NCBI GenBank assembly: GCA_948466105.1
Contig: CAOJZR010000057.1
Span: forward strand, 1 to 5,253
Source: an uncultured Bacillota bacterium
GTDB lineage: Bacteria; Bacillota_I; Bacilli_A; RF39; UBA660
Reading direction: 5' to 3'
DNA: 5,253 bases
A program made the position numbers and the translations under genes. The notes beneath the pieces are model-generated. The model was not told the origin of the DNA. It made no database searches and was given only the letters and a program-made list of their open reading frames with translations. Of this stretch, positions 4,742-5,253 are shown one piece after another (the stretch's first letter is position 1; each line of letters starts with the position of its first letter).

Positions 4742-5253
4742 ATGAAAATAAAGAATAGAAAAGATATTGCGTTTGCAAACCGTCAATACTGGGGGGGGGG
4801 TATACAGTTCTAGTATAGCTTTTACTTTGATAGAACTATTAGCGGTAATAGTAATACTGGCTGTAATTGCACTAATTGCAGTACCAATCACATTAAATAT
4901 AATAGATAAAGCGAGAAGAAACAGTTTTAAAAATAGTTTAATGAATATGTTTAGGGCAGCTGAACTATATGAAGCTGAAAATAGTTTTATGGAACTTAAT
5001 AGTGAAGGTGTAGAAGTAGGTCTTTTAGATATAAGTAATAAGAATAATTATACAGGGCGTATTATTCGTAATGAAGAAAATGAACTAACACTTGTAACAG
5101 TGGGCGATAAGCATTATTGTGCCAGTGGAACTTTAAATAATTTAGTTATAGGAAATGGAAGTTGTTTAGAAAGTGATACAACGGAAGCTTTTAATGTCGG
5201 AGTTAAAAACTATCAACTAGGAACAGATAAGATGAAGTTAGAGTTTAAAGCAA
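4742..5253 (+). CDS. Type II/IV prepilin (FTLIELL class), frame-broken at a G10 tract and 3' truncated by the window
   Basis: The body is read from about 4794 to the window end (144 whole codons from Phe at 4821). It begins FTLIELLAVIVILAVIALIAV, the N-methylated helix of type IV pilins and type II pseudopilins with the mature Glu5. An alpha-helical stretch NIIDKARRNSFKNSLMNMFRAAELYE follows, then a globular part with YCASG and NGSC (possible disulfide). The best start, ATG 4742, lies 11 bases after AAGGAG (4725-4730) and gives a basic leader MKIKNRKDIAFANRQYW. That frame runs into TAG at 4811 because ten G at 4791-4800 shift it by one base. Nine G would join leader and body as WGGVYSSSIAFTLIELL. 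Ala, not the usual Gly, precedes the mature Phe. TTG codons at 4767 and 4773 are in the body frame but lack a ribosome binding site. It is either phase-variable (off state), a pseudogene or a sequencing error. Confidence 0.83.
4791..4800 (+). repeat. Poly-G tract (10 G) inside the prepilin start region
   Basis: This is an uninterrupted run of ten G in a strongly AT-rich sequence, located 49 bases after the best ATG and 20 bases before the codon for the mature Phe. Tracts of this length slip during replication in phase-variable genes of other bacteria. Removing one G, or adding two, restores the frame. Confidence 0.9.

Noticed and set aside
4694..4891. Minus-strand open frame over the second prepilin
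   Set aside because: Its start is antisense to the pilin helix (Ile/Ala/Thr repeats are a mirror of the hydrophobic segment) and it runs through the poly-G tract as Pro; the plus-strand pilin explains the sequence.

Overview
The window comes from a very AT-rich, low-GC bacterium. TGG encodes Trp, the stops seen are TAA and TAG, and Shine-Dalgarno sites are of the GGAGG type. The gene order spoIVFA-spoIVFB-rplU-prp(ysxB)-rpmA-obg is a Bacillota (Bacillus/Clostridium-type) signature, so the source is probably a Bacillota relative, perhaps an uncultured, host-associated Bacilli lineage. That placement is inference. Bases 1-35 are not biological: they match the Illumina TruSeq/P5 adapter, so the window starts at a contaminated contig end.

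Layout: (1) 36-331, the C-terminal fragment of a probable surface or pilin-like protein, followed by a weak terminator. (2) 381-989 and 976-1713, an overlapping pair resembling SpoIVFA (one membrane segment plus a degenerate LytM/M23-like domain) and SpoIVFB (M50 site-2-type intramembrane metalloprotease with HELGH and LDG). (3) 1718-1842, a strong sigma-A promoter and a structured 5' leader of the L21-leader type. (4) 1843-4028, the ribosome-assembly operon: L21, the cysteine protease Prp, L27 carrying the N-terminal extension that Prp removes, and the GTPase Obg. (5) 4029-4337 on the minus strand, a small DUF192-family protein convergent with obg. (6) 4338-4437, a compact divergent promoter region in which both -35 boxes lie on the same near-palindrome. 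(7) 4438-4641, a small Flp/type IVb-like prepilin with its own terminator. (8) 4742-5253, a second prepilin of the FTLIELL class. Its N-terminal leader is out of frame with the body because of a run of ten G, and it continues past the window.

How the genes work together: L21, L27, Prp and Obg all serve the large ribosomal subunit. Prp trims L27 before or during 50S maturation, and Obg is a 50S-assembly and stress GTPase. In Bacillus the SpoIVFA/SpoIVFB pair controls pro-sigma-K processing in sporulation. Here it sits directly upstream of the ribosomal operon, as in Bacillus, but with a shortened SpoIVFB tail. The right end appears to begin a pilus or secretion locus.

The observations most worth checking are the G10 tract that breaks or phase-switches the second prepilin, the shared -35 element between DUF192 and the Flp-like pilin, and the L21 leader with two competing pairings near the ribosome binding site. 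I found no clearly unprecedented system. The poly-G pilin switch is the nearest candidate.
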